DNA of 46,045 nucleotides from Glomus cerebriforme. Its lineage: Eukaryota; Glomeromycota; Glomeromycetes; Glomerales; Glomeraceae. The notes under the pieces are model-generated. The model worked only from the letters and a program-made list of their open reading frames with translations, did no database searches and was not told the origin of the DNA. The stretch's first letter is position 1. Every line of letters starts with the position of its first letter. The DNA is taken from assembly GCA_003550305.1 (NCBI GenBank), contig QKYT01000001.1:605683-651727 (forward strand). Direction: 5' to 3'. This document shows positions 1 to 11,076 of the stretch, piece by piece. The translations under genes and the position numbers were made by a program.

Positions 1-1092
1 TCTAAGCCAGTGTTAAAAAATATTTATTTTTTCAAACTTCTAAAATATTTAAAAAGGAAGGGAAAAAGAAAAAGAAAAAGAAAAAGAAAGAATAAGAAGT
101 GAGCGCATATTGTATATAATGATAATAGTATATAATAAATAAGGGCTGATGTGGCTCAGTGGCTGATGCAGGGAAGAACAGGATAAAATCGTAAACTCTG
201 GGAATAGGATAAGATTCCCTTATATATATGTATGCATCACCAACTTGGCACACAAAAAAGATCAGCCATAATATTTACTAATTAAATATGCATAAGCACG
301 TGAAATCATGTGGCACACCCGTGACAAATAGGACGTGACAAATAATTTTTTTCACATGAAAAAATTGTCCTTCAGATACTTTATAATAAAAATGCAACAT
401 ATGTTTTTTGTATGCCAAATTGGTGGTGCATGCGGTAACAAATAAGCATGACAAATAGGGTTCATACCATTATAAAAAAACTAAGTCCTCCAGATAAATA
501 GTAATTTTGAATCATAGCTGGGTATCATGCTGATGACAAAAAATATGCAGCCACACGTGATATCATTTGCAAGTACATATTATATATATGCATGTGCTAC
601 CAACTTGACACACAAAAAAAGATCAGTAAAAATGCAATACTGCCAGTTATATATTAGGTGACATTAAACAATCTTCCGCAGTATTACCAGAAAATTTTTT
701 CATTCCTACATGACCTTTAAAAATTTGTCACTAGTATCATACCCTCCCTGTTTTCCATTTTTACTATGTATTTCAGGATAGATTTTTTTCAGTATAGAAA
801 ATCCTATTTGTTACGTCTTATTTGTCACATGCTTAAATTTCTTAATGCAGGCTGAGAATATATAATGCCGGCCAAAATCACATAAAAATGAAAAATTTTT
901 CTGGTGATATTGGGATAAATCATTAAACATCATTGGTTATGTGATAGTGATTTTTTTATGGTGACATAGGGTAAGATGACAAAAATTACATGATCATGTA
1001 AGATTTACTAATTAAATATACATGAGCACGTGAAAGCATGTGGTACACCTGTGATAAATAGGATGTGACAAAAATTGTCTCTCAGATAAATA
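1..1092. repeat. Cluster of diverged interspersed repeats
   Basis: No gene seen. A block at 274-341 (starts TTTACTAATTAAATATGCAT, contains CACGTGAAATCATGTGG and GTGACAAATAGGACGTGACA) recurs in direct orientation at 1004-1071 with about ten differences. A second unit, ACCAACTTG-CACACAAAAAAGATCAG, occurs at 236-265 and 598-626. A motif like the GTGACAAATAGG segment also appears in inverted orientation: 432-459 (TAACAAATAAGCATGACAAA) against 804-835. The pattern suggests nested, decayed copies of one or two non-autonomous elements. The family could not be named and exact termini are not visible. Confidence 0.55.
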
Positions 1093-1205
1093 CAGTCTAA
1101 TCTTGATATACTGAACTTGTAGTTCAAGAGCAAAAGTTCAGTATATAGAAGTAGTTCGGTATATCAAATTTTTTTTATATATCGAACTCTATAAGTAAGT
1201 AATAA
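1093..1205 (+). mobile_element. Solitary TA-flanked terminal repeat of a pogo/Tc1-like element
   Basis: After a TA dinucleotide (1091-1092) the sequence starts CAGTCTAATCTTGATATACT and then contains several short GTTCAGTATAT / ATATATCGAAC / TTCGGTATATC units in both orientations. CAGT start and TA flank match pogo/Tc1-mariner-type termini, as in the better-preserved element at 6599-7062. No matching opposite end was found in the window, so it is called a truncated end. Confidence 0.4.
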
Positions 1206-1289
1206 ATGGTTTGGTGAACTACTACATGATCAATATCTATCTAACTAAGTAGAGTTTATAGAGCAACTTTCTTATGCAAATTAAAATAG

Positions 1290-2215
1290 CAAAATAGCTA
1301 TAGATTGTAGCAATCAGTTTTTAATCAGATATGAAATCTTAGATAAAGAAAATAAGCGTATTTAAGTTGATTTGGATCAATTATGAAAAGAAAATGAGTA
1401 TATACAGAATGATTAGTCTATTCAAAAAAAGAAAATGATATCTTAGATAAAGAAAATAAGCATAATTAGGATTTTTTAAAACAAATTATTCTTTTAACTA
1501 AACAGCTATATAAGTATAATAAAAAACTTCTATCCAAAATCACCCACGAATAAGAGTTGTATACTAGGTACAAAGCTAAGTATTTAAAAGAAATAAAATC
1601 ACTCAATTTTACTATTAGATTATTAGAAGACATAATATACTCAGCACAAAAAGATTTATCTTTAAAAACTTTTGAAATTGACTCTCTTAAAACTAGAATA
1701 AATGAACTAGAAGCTAAGTTAAAATACATTATGCAAAAGATTGCATTAAAGGATTCTGAAATCATTTCTCTTAGGAGTAAGATAACAATTTTAAAAATAG
1801 CTGTTTTCTACTTCTGTCTCATATTGCATAAAAAGATTCTGATATTATCTCTCTTAAAGATAAAATAAATGAACTGAAAGTTGAGTTAAAGCATTCATTT
1901 CAGTCATTGCATGATTCGAATGTAGTAAAAGGTAAATAAACAGATGAGTTTGTGACTGACTGACTGAATGCTTATTCAGCAAACTCTTTACTGCAGAAGG
2001 AGAAAGAATTAGAAGAATCATTATCCAGTGATTCTAAGTATAATGGAATAGTATATAAAACTACTAATTTTGAAAATTCAGCTGAACAAAATTTTATTGA
2101 AGTATTATCTATTGTTATGTTAGGGGCTGAAGAAGCTTTAGCTAATGATCAGTTTATAATTCTATCTATATTTAAACTTACGATTCTTATTCTAATAATA
2201 TTATTGATTATATGA
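1290..2215 (+). pseudogene. Decayed coiled-coil protein
   Basis: A degenerate forward coding stretch broken by stop codons and frame changes. The best open part, 1557-1868, is rich in heptad-like Leu/Ile spacing (SLKTRINELEAKLKYIMQK, then a second unit KDSEIISLRSKI). A near repeat lies further on at about 1845-1890 (SLKDKINELKVEL). Upstream, the 22-base unit encoding ILDKENK is present twice (about 1337 and 1440), so the coiled coil grew by internal duplication. The last readable piece (about 1990-2150) is acidic and ends with VLSIVMLGAEEALA. I do not recognise the family. A position just upstream of the packaging-ATPase relic suggests, but does not prove, common origin. Confidence 0.4.
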
Positions 2216-2399
2216 TATATATATAAATTAATTTTTCATCCTAATCTTATTGTTAAAAAGAAACATTTTTATCCCTTCTATAGAAAAGACAATAGGAAAA
2301 TTAGTAGATATTTATTAACATTTTCAAAAAAATGAGTGGATAATTACCAAAGATAAAACTTTTTTTTATGAATATGGATGAGATCACAAAGTATAAATC

Positions 2400-3190
2400 A
2401 TCCTGAATTCAACTATTTTGCCAATTCTTCAAAGATTTATCCCATTTAAATTTAATTGATAAGGGGTTATCAGATAATCTTCAAATATCAATAACCACAA
2501 AGTGCTTTTTATTACCTCATAAATTTTTTTTGCTAGAGATTTATAATCATCATATGTATTTTTAAGAATCTGCTTTTTGCTATCTAAAGTTTCACATCCA
2601 CAATGCAATGAAATGTATTTGAGATTTCTGTATATATTTGGATAGGTTTCATAAAAACATTGGACAATATAAATTAAGCTAATTCTATTATATTTATCTG
2701 ACCTAAAGAAAGAAATAATTTTTAGTTGAGTTACTAGAAGTTCATTGGTAAGATCATCAAAGATTATAACAGTAAATCAGCCAATTCTTTTGAAGATGAA
2801 ATATCAGGTAGTTCTTCAGGCACAATTAGCTTGAGTTTCATATTTTTATACTATAGAACTTACTTATCTATGGTTATAAATTCATAAAACATTGTACTGC
2901 TTCTCATAATTCTTCATTTTAATATTGTATAATAACAATTAGAATATACTTTTTACCAAAATTTTTGCTCCTACCTTTTGGTACTTTATAACCATATTTT
3001 TCACCAGATATTCATAGATATATTTTTGGATATTTGCTTTCTAGAAGCAGATATACTACCATACTTATCTTTCCAGATTCAGAAGTACCTGCAACTAGTA
3101 ATCTGAATGGATGTTTAGGACTGAATGGATTCTGTTTTTTTAAAGGTATAGTTTTATCTAATTTGCATAGTTCATAAATCATAATATTCC
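2400..3190 (-). pseudogene. Relic of a viral-type (A32-like) DNA-packaging ATPase
   Basis: Read on the minus strand from about 3180, the frame gives NPFSPKHPFRLLVAGTSESG followed by K: a Walker A loop (GxxxxGK) preceded by the HPFRLLVAG context typical of A32-like FtsK/HerA ATPases of giant viruses, virophages and Polintons. About 125 codons on, after frame changes, a Walker B-like VIIFDDLTNELL appears (about 2735-2770). It is followed by a segment reading YIVQCFYETYPNI, in the place where this family has an I-Y-x-T/V-Q sensor-like motif. There are many stops and frameshifts, so it is dead. The family call rests on motif order and spacing; a cellular P-loop protein of a fungal expansion is the alternative. 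Confidence 0.5.
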
Positions 3191-3269
3191 ATAGTATTTT
3201 GAAAAGTAAGATAATTATTCAAGAAACATATTTTGTTAACCACAATGCCAAAAAAATAAATTTTCTTTA

Positions 3270-4465
3270 AGTGATATAATAATAATAACAGAATCTTATG
3301 GAGAAAAATGCCTTTTCAAAGAATATATTAACTGTGAAATTCCAATACTTTGGAAATGCAATAAAAACCATCAATGGAATTGTTTATTTTGATCTGTCAA
3401 AAATCACTATTTATGGTATCTTTATTGTACAAATAGAAAACTCAATATTTCAGTAGCCAAAGAATTAGCATGTGCTAAAAATGAAAGATGTATTTTTGAG
3501 AATTATGTTAATAATAGCTCATCTCTCTTATGAAAATACAAAATTATCATCAATTTTACTTCTTTTTCAAATGTTAAAAATAAAGGATATTAGTGTTATG
3601 AGTGCATAAAACTTAAACTTGAATTCGCTCAGAATCTTGCAAATAAAAGAGGCAGAATGTGTATTTCTAGTTCTTATTATAACAGATGTACTTCACTCTC
3701 TTGAAGATGTTTTAAAGAATATTCATGGTTTGCTAAAATTGATAGTATCCAAAAAGGGACTTGGTGCCCACATTGTGTAAGTAAGTCTGAGAAACTTGAC
3801 ATTAAATATGCGAAAGAATTAGCACATAGAAATGGAGAGTATTTATCCAATGTTTATATCAATTATATAACACATTTATGCTGGAGATGTTTCAAATCAC
3901 ATGAATGGCTCACTTCTATCAATGGTATTAAAAACAAAACTATTGGTGTCCACATTGTGCTAGTACAAAATTTGATATTACAATAGCCAAATCTATTGCA
4001 TATAGTCAAGCTGGGAAATGCTTGACAGATTCTTATATTAATTGCAAAAGTCAGTTACTTTAGAAATGCAATAAAAACTATTAATAATATACTACCCTTT
4101 CTCATGTAAAAAATGATAATACATAGTGTCCATATTGCTCTAAATATAAACATGAAAGATTGTGTCAAGTGATTATGTCAAAATATCTTGGATCACACTC
4201 TAAGATACATTAACCTGATTTTCTTAAAACTTTAGATCATCCAACTGGATTGGAATTTGATATTTATTACCCACAATATGGATTTGCAACCAAAGAATAA
4301 GAAGAATAACACGAAAGAGGTGATCCCAATAATTTTATCAAACAACAAATACGGAATCACTCAAGAAAGAATTATGTGAAGAGAATTAGATTGCCTTAAG
4401 GTATGTTTAATATTATGAAAACCACATATAATTATTCTTAAACATCTTCAAAAATTGGGTCTCAT
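3270..4465 (+). pseudogene. Decayed multi-zinc-ribbon protein with nuclease-like C-terminus
   Basis: Stop codons and small frame changes break an otherwise readable forward frame. It holds at least four copies of a roughly 55-60 residue module with a W-x-C-x(4)-H-x-W half and a C-P-x-C half (for example GTWCPHC at about 3760, CWRCFKSHEWLTSI at about 3890, a second CPHC near 3950, CPYC near 4130). This is the treble-clef/zinc-ribbon repeat pattern seen in large Glomeromycotina families. The tail from about 4235 reads GLEFDIYYPQYGFATKE, then HERGDPNNFIKQQ, resembling a restriction/VSR-like nuclease core (conserved GLE...D and E...H). It ends KHLQKLGLID before a stop near 4465. The function of such families is not established to me; DNA binding or cleavage is inference. 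Confidence 0.55.
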
Positions 4466-6596
4466 TGACTAAACTTAAAACTTTAATTTAATCACTGCTT
4501 TTTTTTCATCACAGATTATTAATATATATCTTACACAAGAATTACATATAATGGAATAAATCCAGATTTCGTATTACAAGCCCACATCAGATGATCAAAG
4601 TTGTTCGTTTATAAGTTTTCATTTTTCTAAGTATCTATACTTAAATGTATTTTTATTTATTTTATCTAAAATTGCTAGGCTAGAGAGAAATAATTATTAT
4701 GTAATATTGCTTTGCAAAATATAGCATTATTATTTTATATATAAATTTGAATTTTGTATTACAAACTTTCAATTTAGATCCATGGCTTGAAAAATTGATT
4801 GTTGAATATCAATTGCAACACCTGGTGTTTGAAAAGGATAAAGAAATTGAGAAGGCCTAAAGAGAACTGAAGAAATGACAGAAAAAAGGTTAGAGAGTTG
4901 TAGAAGTTGAGGTCAGCTAGCATAAATATAATTACGGTTGATTGTAATCTATTTCATGTGAGGACCAATACAAAAATAGCTTTCCCTTTCATTAGCATAT
5001 ATAGAACTGAACTTAATCTGAAAGTGACAAGTAATATGAGCTAAACAAGCAAGAGAATAACAATTGTAAAAACACACTAATTTTAGCTCTTCGATTGTAT
5101 CAAATATTATAGCATTTGGATTCTACTGAAGAGTTGCAGTCCAACAAAATTTTAGGTACTGTTAAAAATACAAAAGAATAAATTAAGCAAATGGAGTGTA
5201 AAGAAAAAATCACAAAATTATACTAACCCACAAACATTGCAAAGGGCGTCTAGTCTGATTATTATGACATCTTCCACTCCATTTACCTATTTTAATAACA
5301 ATCATAATTTCATAGTAATTTGGAACTAACCAATAATCATTTATCTTATTCTTTATATGTTGAAGTGTTTTTAAGAAAGCCACTTCAAAAATTATAGTTG
5401 GCTATGGGTTTCCCTAAAAAAATTATAAATTCACAATGAAATCCATATCTAACAAATTAATAATAATATTAACAAATGATATAAATATTTTGATTGCAAG
5501 GATTTTGTGCTGAATTCAGTGAATCCAGTAGATGTTTGGATATAAAGCATGCGTCTGACTTTTCATATTCATTTGATAAAAGGTTAGTGTATAAACCTGG
5601 ATGCAATAAAATTTCAGCAAAATATGTATACAGGCTAAATTCTTATTAGGACTTACTTTTTGCATTCCAACCCTTTACATTGTGCTAGTGCATTATTGAA
5701 TGCACTTGTAAACTGATGACTAAATTTGGAATGTGTAGCTTTGTATTCACTAGTAAGTAACTCAATAATAATTATGGTATCGCTTCAACAGTCAAAAATC
5801 CTTCTGGTCTTAATCTTCTCTACTCATTTTGTGAACTAACTAAATGTTACGTTTCTTGCTAAAACCAGAGGTAATCTAACAAGATAAATCAAAATTTAGC
5901 ATGAAATAAATGTAATAAGTAAATGTTAACGTTTACCTTTCCTCATTAACACCTAGAGAACCTAAAGAATCTTTGCTCAACTACCAATTCTTTTTCTTTT
6001 CACTGACTTCATTTATATTTGTATCTGTGTTTACACTTGTATCCATATTTGTATCTGTATTCACTTGGTTATTTAAGTTATAACTAGTCCACTTAAACTG
6101 GAACTGAGCCTAAGCTGGCTGGTGGCTATCATAAGATCTGAGCTTTAAATGACAATGAGCTATAACTGTCATTTTGGTATAGAAGAGTTTTCAACCTTAG
6201 TATTTTTTTCATTTCTTGAAGACATATGATAACAAATATCTGGATGCGTTAAATTCATCATTTAAATAAAGCAGTTGACATATTGCACAGTTAAAAAGAT
6301 TTTTTTTTTGAGATTAGCTTTTTTTATAGAAAATCATGATCACGCGCAATCAATAATATAATGCAAAATAGTAAATATGACAATAATGAAGCACAGTAGT
6401 CACGCAACAGAGTGATAATTACATTAATATTGTAAAACTAAATGGCTTACTAGATAACAGATATAGAATAATATTTTAAAATTTTTTTTAACTTTACATA
6501 TCTATTGAAAATGTCTTATTGCAAGACATAATAAAAATTATGTAAAAGTATAAAGTTTTTAAATATATTCAATACTAAATTATATATAATATAAAA
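4466..6596. other. Degenerate coding fragments, no intact gene
   Basis: Forward fragments are readable at about 4780-4870 (EYQLQHLVFEKDKEIEKA, charged helix), 5080-5220 (LALRLYQIL, then HLDSTEELQSNKILGTVKN) and 5228-5310 (PQTLQRASSLIIMTSSTPFT). All are separated by stops and shifts and look like one decayed gene of unknown family. At 5505-5640 a further forward stretch lacks stops (KHASDFSYSFDKRLVYKPG). On the minus strand about 6260-5950 starts MNLTHPDICYHMSSRN and later reads NTDTNMDTSVNTDTN, a low-complexity Asn/Thr/Asp repeat. Nothing here supports a working product. The last 300 bases (about 6270-6596) are plain AT-rich DNA. Confidence 0.3.
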
Positions 6597-6598
6597 TA

Positions 6599-7062
6599 CA
6601 GTTAGACCTCTATATAGTCACCTCCTATATAGTCACAACTCTTTATAAGCACCCGATTTTGAAAAACAGTTTTAAAATCATATCAAATTACTCCTATACA
6701 ATCACAAATCAATTATAGTCACTATCACCTCATAATCTTAAACGTACATATTATTATATTATTTTTATTAATAAATAAACCTCTACATAATCACCGTAAT
6801 TTTAGTCATAAATAATTTCAGCTAGAATTACCATATCACGTGATTAAAATTTCCTTTTTAAGAATAAATATTACACGCAAAAATTGGCAAAATTTTTTTT
6901 TATTGAACGGCTATCGCCAAAAATGGAAACATCCGAATTATAAATTACTAATTTCAGCCGAAATTAAGAAATTTTTAATTTCAATACCTTTATATAAGCA
7001 CACTTCTATACAATCACCAATTTTGAGGGAACTGATTAGGTGACTATATGGAGGTCTGACTG
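6599..7062. mobile_element. 464-bp non-autonomous pogo/Tc1-mariner-type element (MITE)
   Basis: The left end CAGTTAGACCTCTATATAGT (then CACC) and the reverse complement of the right end, CAGTCAGACCTCCATATAGT (then CACC), match over 24 bp with two differences. Weaker similarity continues inward as repeats of TATA(A/T)-GTCAC/AATCAC. Both sides carry TA (6597-6598 and 7063-7064), the target duplication of the Tc1-mariner/pogo superfamily. The interior has no transposase-length frame; the 67-codon frame at 6840-7043 has no recognisable domain. A related terminus lies at 34155. Confidence 0.8.
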
Positions 7063-7064
7063 TA

Positions 7065-7619
7065 TTAAAATGCTATTTGTTGTTTATACATGGGCCGAAC
7101 TTTATTACAAACTAAATCCACTCAATTTACAAAATGATTTTATTCGTTAATTTCGAGTAGTACAAACTGACCGAAAAATTGACCGACCGGAAATGAACAG
7201 GGCTAGTATATATTGGTATCACTTAAAAAGTAATTTTTGCAAATTTGTCATCTATTGGCGAACAAATAGGATTATATTCAAAAAAAAAGGGAAAAATAAA
7301 TTTAAATATTATAATTTTTGTCATTGCAACAAATATAAAAAAAATAATATGATATGATACAATAAAAAACGAAAGATAAAAAAACATAAAATATAAAAGA
7401 TTGAAAAGCGAGAGAACTAAAGGAGAAATGTAAAAACATTCCTACAATGCCTACAATGATAATCAAAAAAATATGTAGCCAATCAAATTCCTAGGATATG
7501 CATCTAGACCAGTGGTATATAATAATACTTTATTTAGTAAAATAAATCATTGCTGAAAACAGCAACTGATACATAAAAAAAATTGCGATAAATGTTATTT
7601 ATGCGAGAATTTTTATATT
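7065..7619. other. AT-rich spacer
   Basis: No gene is seen. It contains a short GC-richer piece at about 7155-7205 (ACCGACCGGAAATGAACAGG) and long A-runs. No repeat shared with the rest of the window was noticed. Confidence 0.4.
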
Positions 7620-9057
7620 TATCATAAATAACTAATAGATTTCTTATTTTCTTCACTATGTTTAACCCAAATATAATCATGAATGCTTCTATTAATTTTA
7701 TTCCTATACATTATAGGTAGAGCAAAACAATCAAGCAACCATCTTTCAAGTGACATTAACGAAGAATACATAGGGTGCGTTCACAAATTCAATTGGATTG
7801 GATTGAGTCGATGCCCCAATCCGATCTACATTCACAAATTACAAATTTGATTTGGATTGGATTGAGTCGATCCAATGGATTGAATTGGATTAGATTTTAC
7901 TATTAAATTTCCAATCCAGGGTGCAACCCACGATTGGCAATATACCACCATCTACCCTCTTCTACCACCACCCTTCGCCACCTACTTCTCTTCAAATTTA
8001 ATAAAATTTTTTTTATTTAAATTTTTTATTTAAATTACTGATGTGATACAAAAATCTATAATCCAATCCACTTATTTGTGAATACGGATTGGATTAATGA
8101 TAATCCAATCCGATCCAATTAGATTGGCAAATCCAATCCAATCCAATCCAATTGAATTTGTGAATACATCCATAAATACCTTCAACTATATTGGTCAAAT
8201 CTTGAATCTTTTATCAACCGGTCGAATATAATGCATTGAATTTATTGATATTGATGAAATTTCTAGTTATCATATGAGACCCATGACTGATATAGAAATT
8301 CGAGCTGTTTTAAAAGAAATTTTTGCCGATGGAATTGATACTGTAAGTAATTTTTAAATGAATCATTCAAAAAAAATTTCATAATTTATATTAATCAATT
8401 CTTAAAATTTTATAGATTCGTCATGTTTTATCTTGTATTATATCCTAAAACACCCTAATGTTAAAGATAAATTAATTAAGGAATATGAATCGGTTTATGA
8501 TGATTTAAGGAAAAAAACCAAACATCACTCGTGAATCCCTTGATAAATTAGTTTATGCTGAAGCTGTTATTTGTCAGGTGTAGCACCTCACGATTGTAAA
8601 AGCGGCGATGAAGTAGAAGTACATGTTAATTCCCTCACACCGATAATGGCAGCACAACAACTTAAATCTGCATACAACTTCCAGCAGCTGTAATTATGCT
8701 GCTAATAGTTTTGATACTGAAATTGGTGGTTGTAAGATTACAGATGTTTCTACAAATGTTCTTAAAATTCATAATCATGAAGCTCGTTAGGATGAACCTA
8801 AAAAATTCAATCCCGATAGATTTAATCATAAGAATGTCAGCAATTCTCATTTAACCTTTGGAGGTGAGATTCGTATATGTCCTGGAAGATATTGAGCCAT
8901 GAAAAATATGAAATTTTATGTTAGATTATTTACAAAGTTTGATGTAACCCTAGTGAATCCTGATGCTCCATTAAAAGTAGAATATGAAACTATACAATGA
9001 TGTGATGAATTAGAAGTTTATATTAGAGAAAAAGAAACAATTACTTATTATAATTAA
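7620..9057 (+). pseudogene. Cytochrome P450 pseudogene
   Basis: Several P450 landmarks occur in order. There is a helix-I region (RPMTDTEIRAVLKEIFADGI then DT, about 8276-8341), interrupted by a GT-AG intron after DT (about 8342-8415). Helix J/J-prime follows (HPNVKDKLIKEYESVYDDLR, about 8450-8510), then the PERF-type motif FNPDRF (about 8809-8826) and the haem loop FGGEIRICPGRY (about 8859-8893), with the cysteine ligand present. Breaks: a 399-bp element at 7773-8171 sits in the upstream coding part, several frameshifts follow, the K-helix ExxR region is lost or garbled around 8560-8640, and an in-frame TGA comes right after CPGRY. The last readable part ends at a TAA near 9057. The gene would have been a haem monooxygenase of an expanded fungal family; the subfamily cannot be told. 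Confidence 0.8.
7773..8171. mobile_element. 399-bp terminal-inverted-repeat element inside the P450 relic
   Basis: The left end is GGGTGCGTTCACAAATTCAA (then TTGGATTGGATTG). The reverse complement of the right end is GGATGTATTCACAAATTCAA (then TTGGATTGGATTG), about 33 bp with three differences. The flanks are ATA on both sides (7770-7772 and 8172-8174), a 3-bp target duplication compatible with PIF/Harbinger-like transposition. Inside are many GGATT/AATCC repeats in both orientations, so the element can fold back. No coding capacity. It splits the P450 coding region, but the gene also has unrelated mutations, so which came first is not shown. Confidence 0.8.
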
Positions 9058-10113
9058 TAATCTTTTAAAATGATAAGCAATATTATTATTTATTTCGCCA
9101 ATGAAACTAAACTTATTTAATTTCATCCATGATTTAATGATTTACCATTACTATCAGCTGTACAAATTTGTTGATAAAATGTTTTTTTTTTCGAAATAAT
9201 TAAAAAGTATGATGATTTGATATGTTTTTCGGGACGATCCCGAAGATCTAACGTGTGAAGTAAACGTGTGAATATTTATCCATTTGCTAATTAACTATTA
9301 CGTCGTTTACGTGTTTGAAATTTAATATTATGTACAACCAATCGATTATTAGCAAATAGAGACTAAACTCGGAAGGAAAAACCAACAAAAGCACGTTTTT
9401 ATGATCTACAATATAACGGAATTATCGGCCCGACCATTATTCCGCGGAAGTAAATCCTCCGAATTTGGAAGTACTCCTGTTGATTTTAAATTTTTTGTGT
9501 CATGAAACCCACAAGCTTTGGCTAATGTCTTCAACACCAAATCGAAATTCTTATTCTTAGACAACGGGTGATACCGGGTCTACCTAATGCCGGTGATTTA
9601 AGTACTTTGGCAGATCACTTCATCCATTCAGTCATGGTAAGTATATGAAATTTTGGTTTAAAAAAAAAATTATTTGATACGTAAAATGTATTATTATGTA
9701 TTTATTAATTGTATTTACTGAAGCGGATAAAATGTAGTCCGCACTGTTAAAAATTTCCAATTATTATCCGATCGATTGATGGTGGTTGAAAAAAAGTATA
9801 AATATACCAGGATAAGAAACGAATTATACTTTAAGTTTGTTCGTAAAACGAATAAATTTTATCTATAAAAAAAAAAAAAATAAAATTGTTACGAAATAAT
9901 TAATTAAAAGTAATATACCAATTCTTTCAATATTAAATCATAAAGATTAATTTACAATTAAGAATCATAGAAATCCGCATATGAAATCAATCATAAGCTA
10001 ATTTTACAAACACATTAAGAAACAATTAAAACAATTAAATTTAAATTAATAATTCGTATTTCATCCTTAATCCTTGAGTAAATTTGTTCGTATATGTTAT
10101 AAATATATATATC
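9058..10113. other. Upstream region of the ABC transporter with a GC-richer patch
   Basis: No gene is proven. The stretch 9420-9640 is clearly richer in G and C than its surroundings and has an open frame ending in LPNAGDLSTLADHFIHSVM directly followed by a strong donor-like GTAAGT (about 9638). It could be an untranslated first exon of the transporter or a gene relic; I do not recognise the peptide. A perfect small palindrome CGGGACGATCCCG is at about 9229-9241. The last 450 bases are AT-rich with an A-run near 9868 and no obvious TATA position. Confidence 0.3.
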
Positions 10114-11026
10114 ATGGCAGATCCATCAAATATATCGTCAGACACACCTACTCAAAATTATTCTCGTACTGATATTAAGACATCAACCAAAACAATTAAG
10201 GATGTTTCATTTTTTCAATTATTTCGATATGCTTCTCCATTGGACAAATTGATGATATTTTTTGGTTCAATTAGTGCTCTAGCATCTGGAGCTGCTAATC
10301 CATTAATGACTATATTATTTTCTGCTGTTATTCAAGCTTTCCTCGATTTTTCTATTGCTGAGTCAAGGGGAAAAGACATAGATATAGCTGCGAATGAATT
10401 AAGAAAGACAGTCGTAAAAATAGTTATATTGATGGTTGTTTTGGCTGCCGCAGTATTTGTTCTTTCTTTCTTGCAAATGGGTCTTTGGATGATTGCTGGT
10501 GAAAATCAAGCAATGGTAATTTTTCGACGTGAAATGTATTTTCTAATTTTTGATAACCTCTTAACAATTTTATACCTAATTTCTTTTTATATAACCCTTA
10601 ATAGAGAGTTCGTCAAATTTATTATGCAGCAATTCTTCGTCAAGATATTGCATACTTTGATAAAATCTCAACAGGAGATATTACCAATCGCATTACTTCG
10701 GATTCAGACATGTATCAAGAAGGTATCTCTGAGAAAGTTGGTTTGATCATTCAATATATTGCCACTTTTATTACTGCTTTTGTAATTGCTTTCACAAAAG
10801 GTAAAATATGTCATAATTACACAGGTTTTTTTTCCTTTTGCACTAAACATATGCTGAATTTGATGGATTTTTTTTTTTAGGATGGCTACTTTCACTTGTT
10901 CTTTGCAGTGCTTTCCCTTTACTTGCTGGTGCCGCTGGTATTATGTCAAAATTGCTTGCAGATTCAAGTAAAAAAGGACAAGGTAAATTTCAATTTTTTT
11001 TTTTTTTTCATAGTTCTCTAATAATA

Positions 11027-11076
<50 letters not shown>

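Noticed and set aside
143..223. tRNA-like region with an A-box match (TGGCTCAGTGG)
   Set aside because: No B-box GGTTCGAATCC at the right distance and no cloverleaf pairing; at most a tRNA-derived repeat remnant.
32..253. Minus-strand 73-codon frame
   Set aside because: It reads through a Lys/Phe homopurine run and repeat sequence; no motif.
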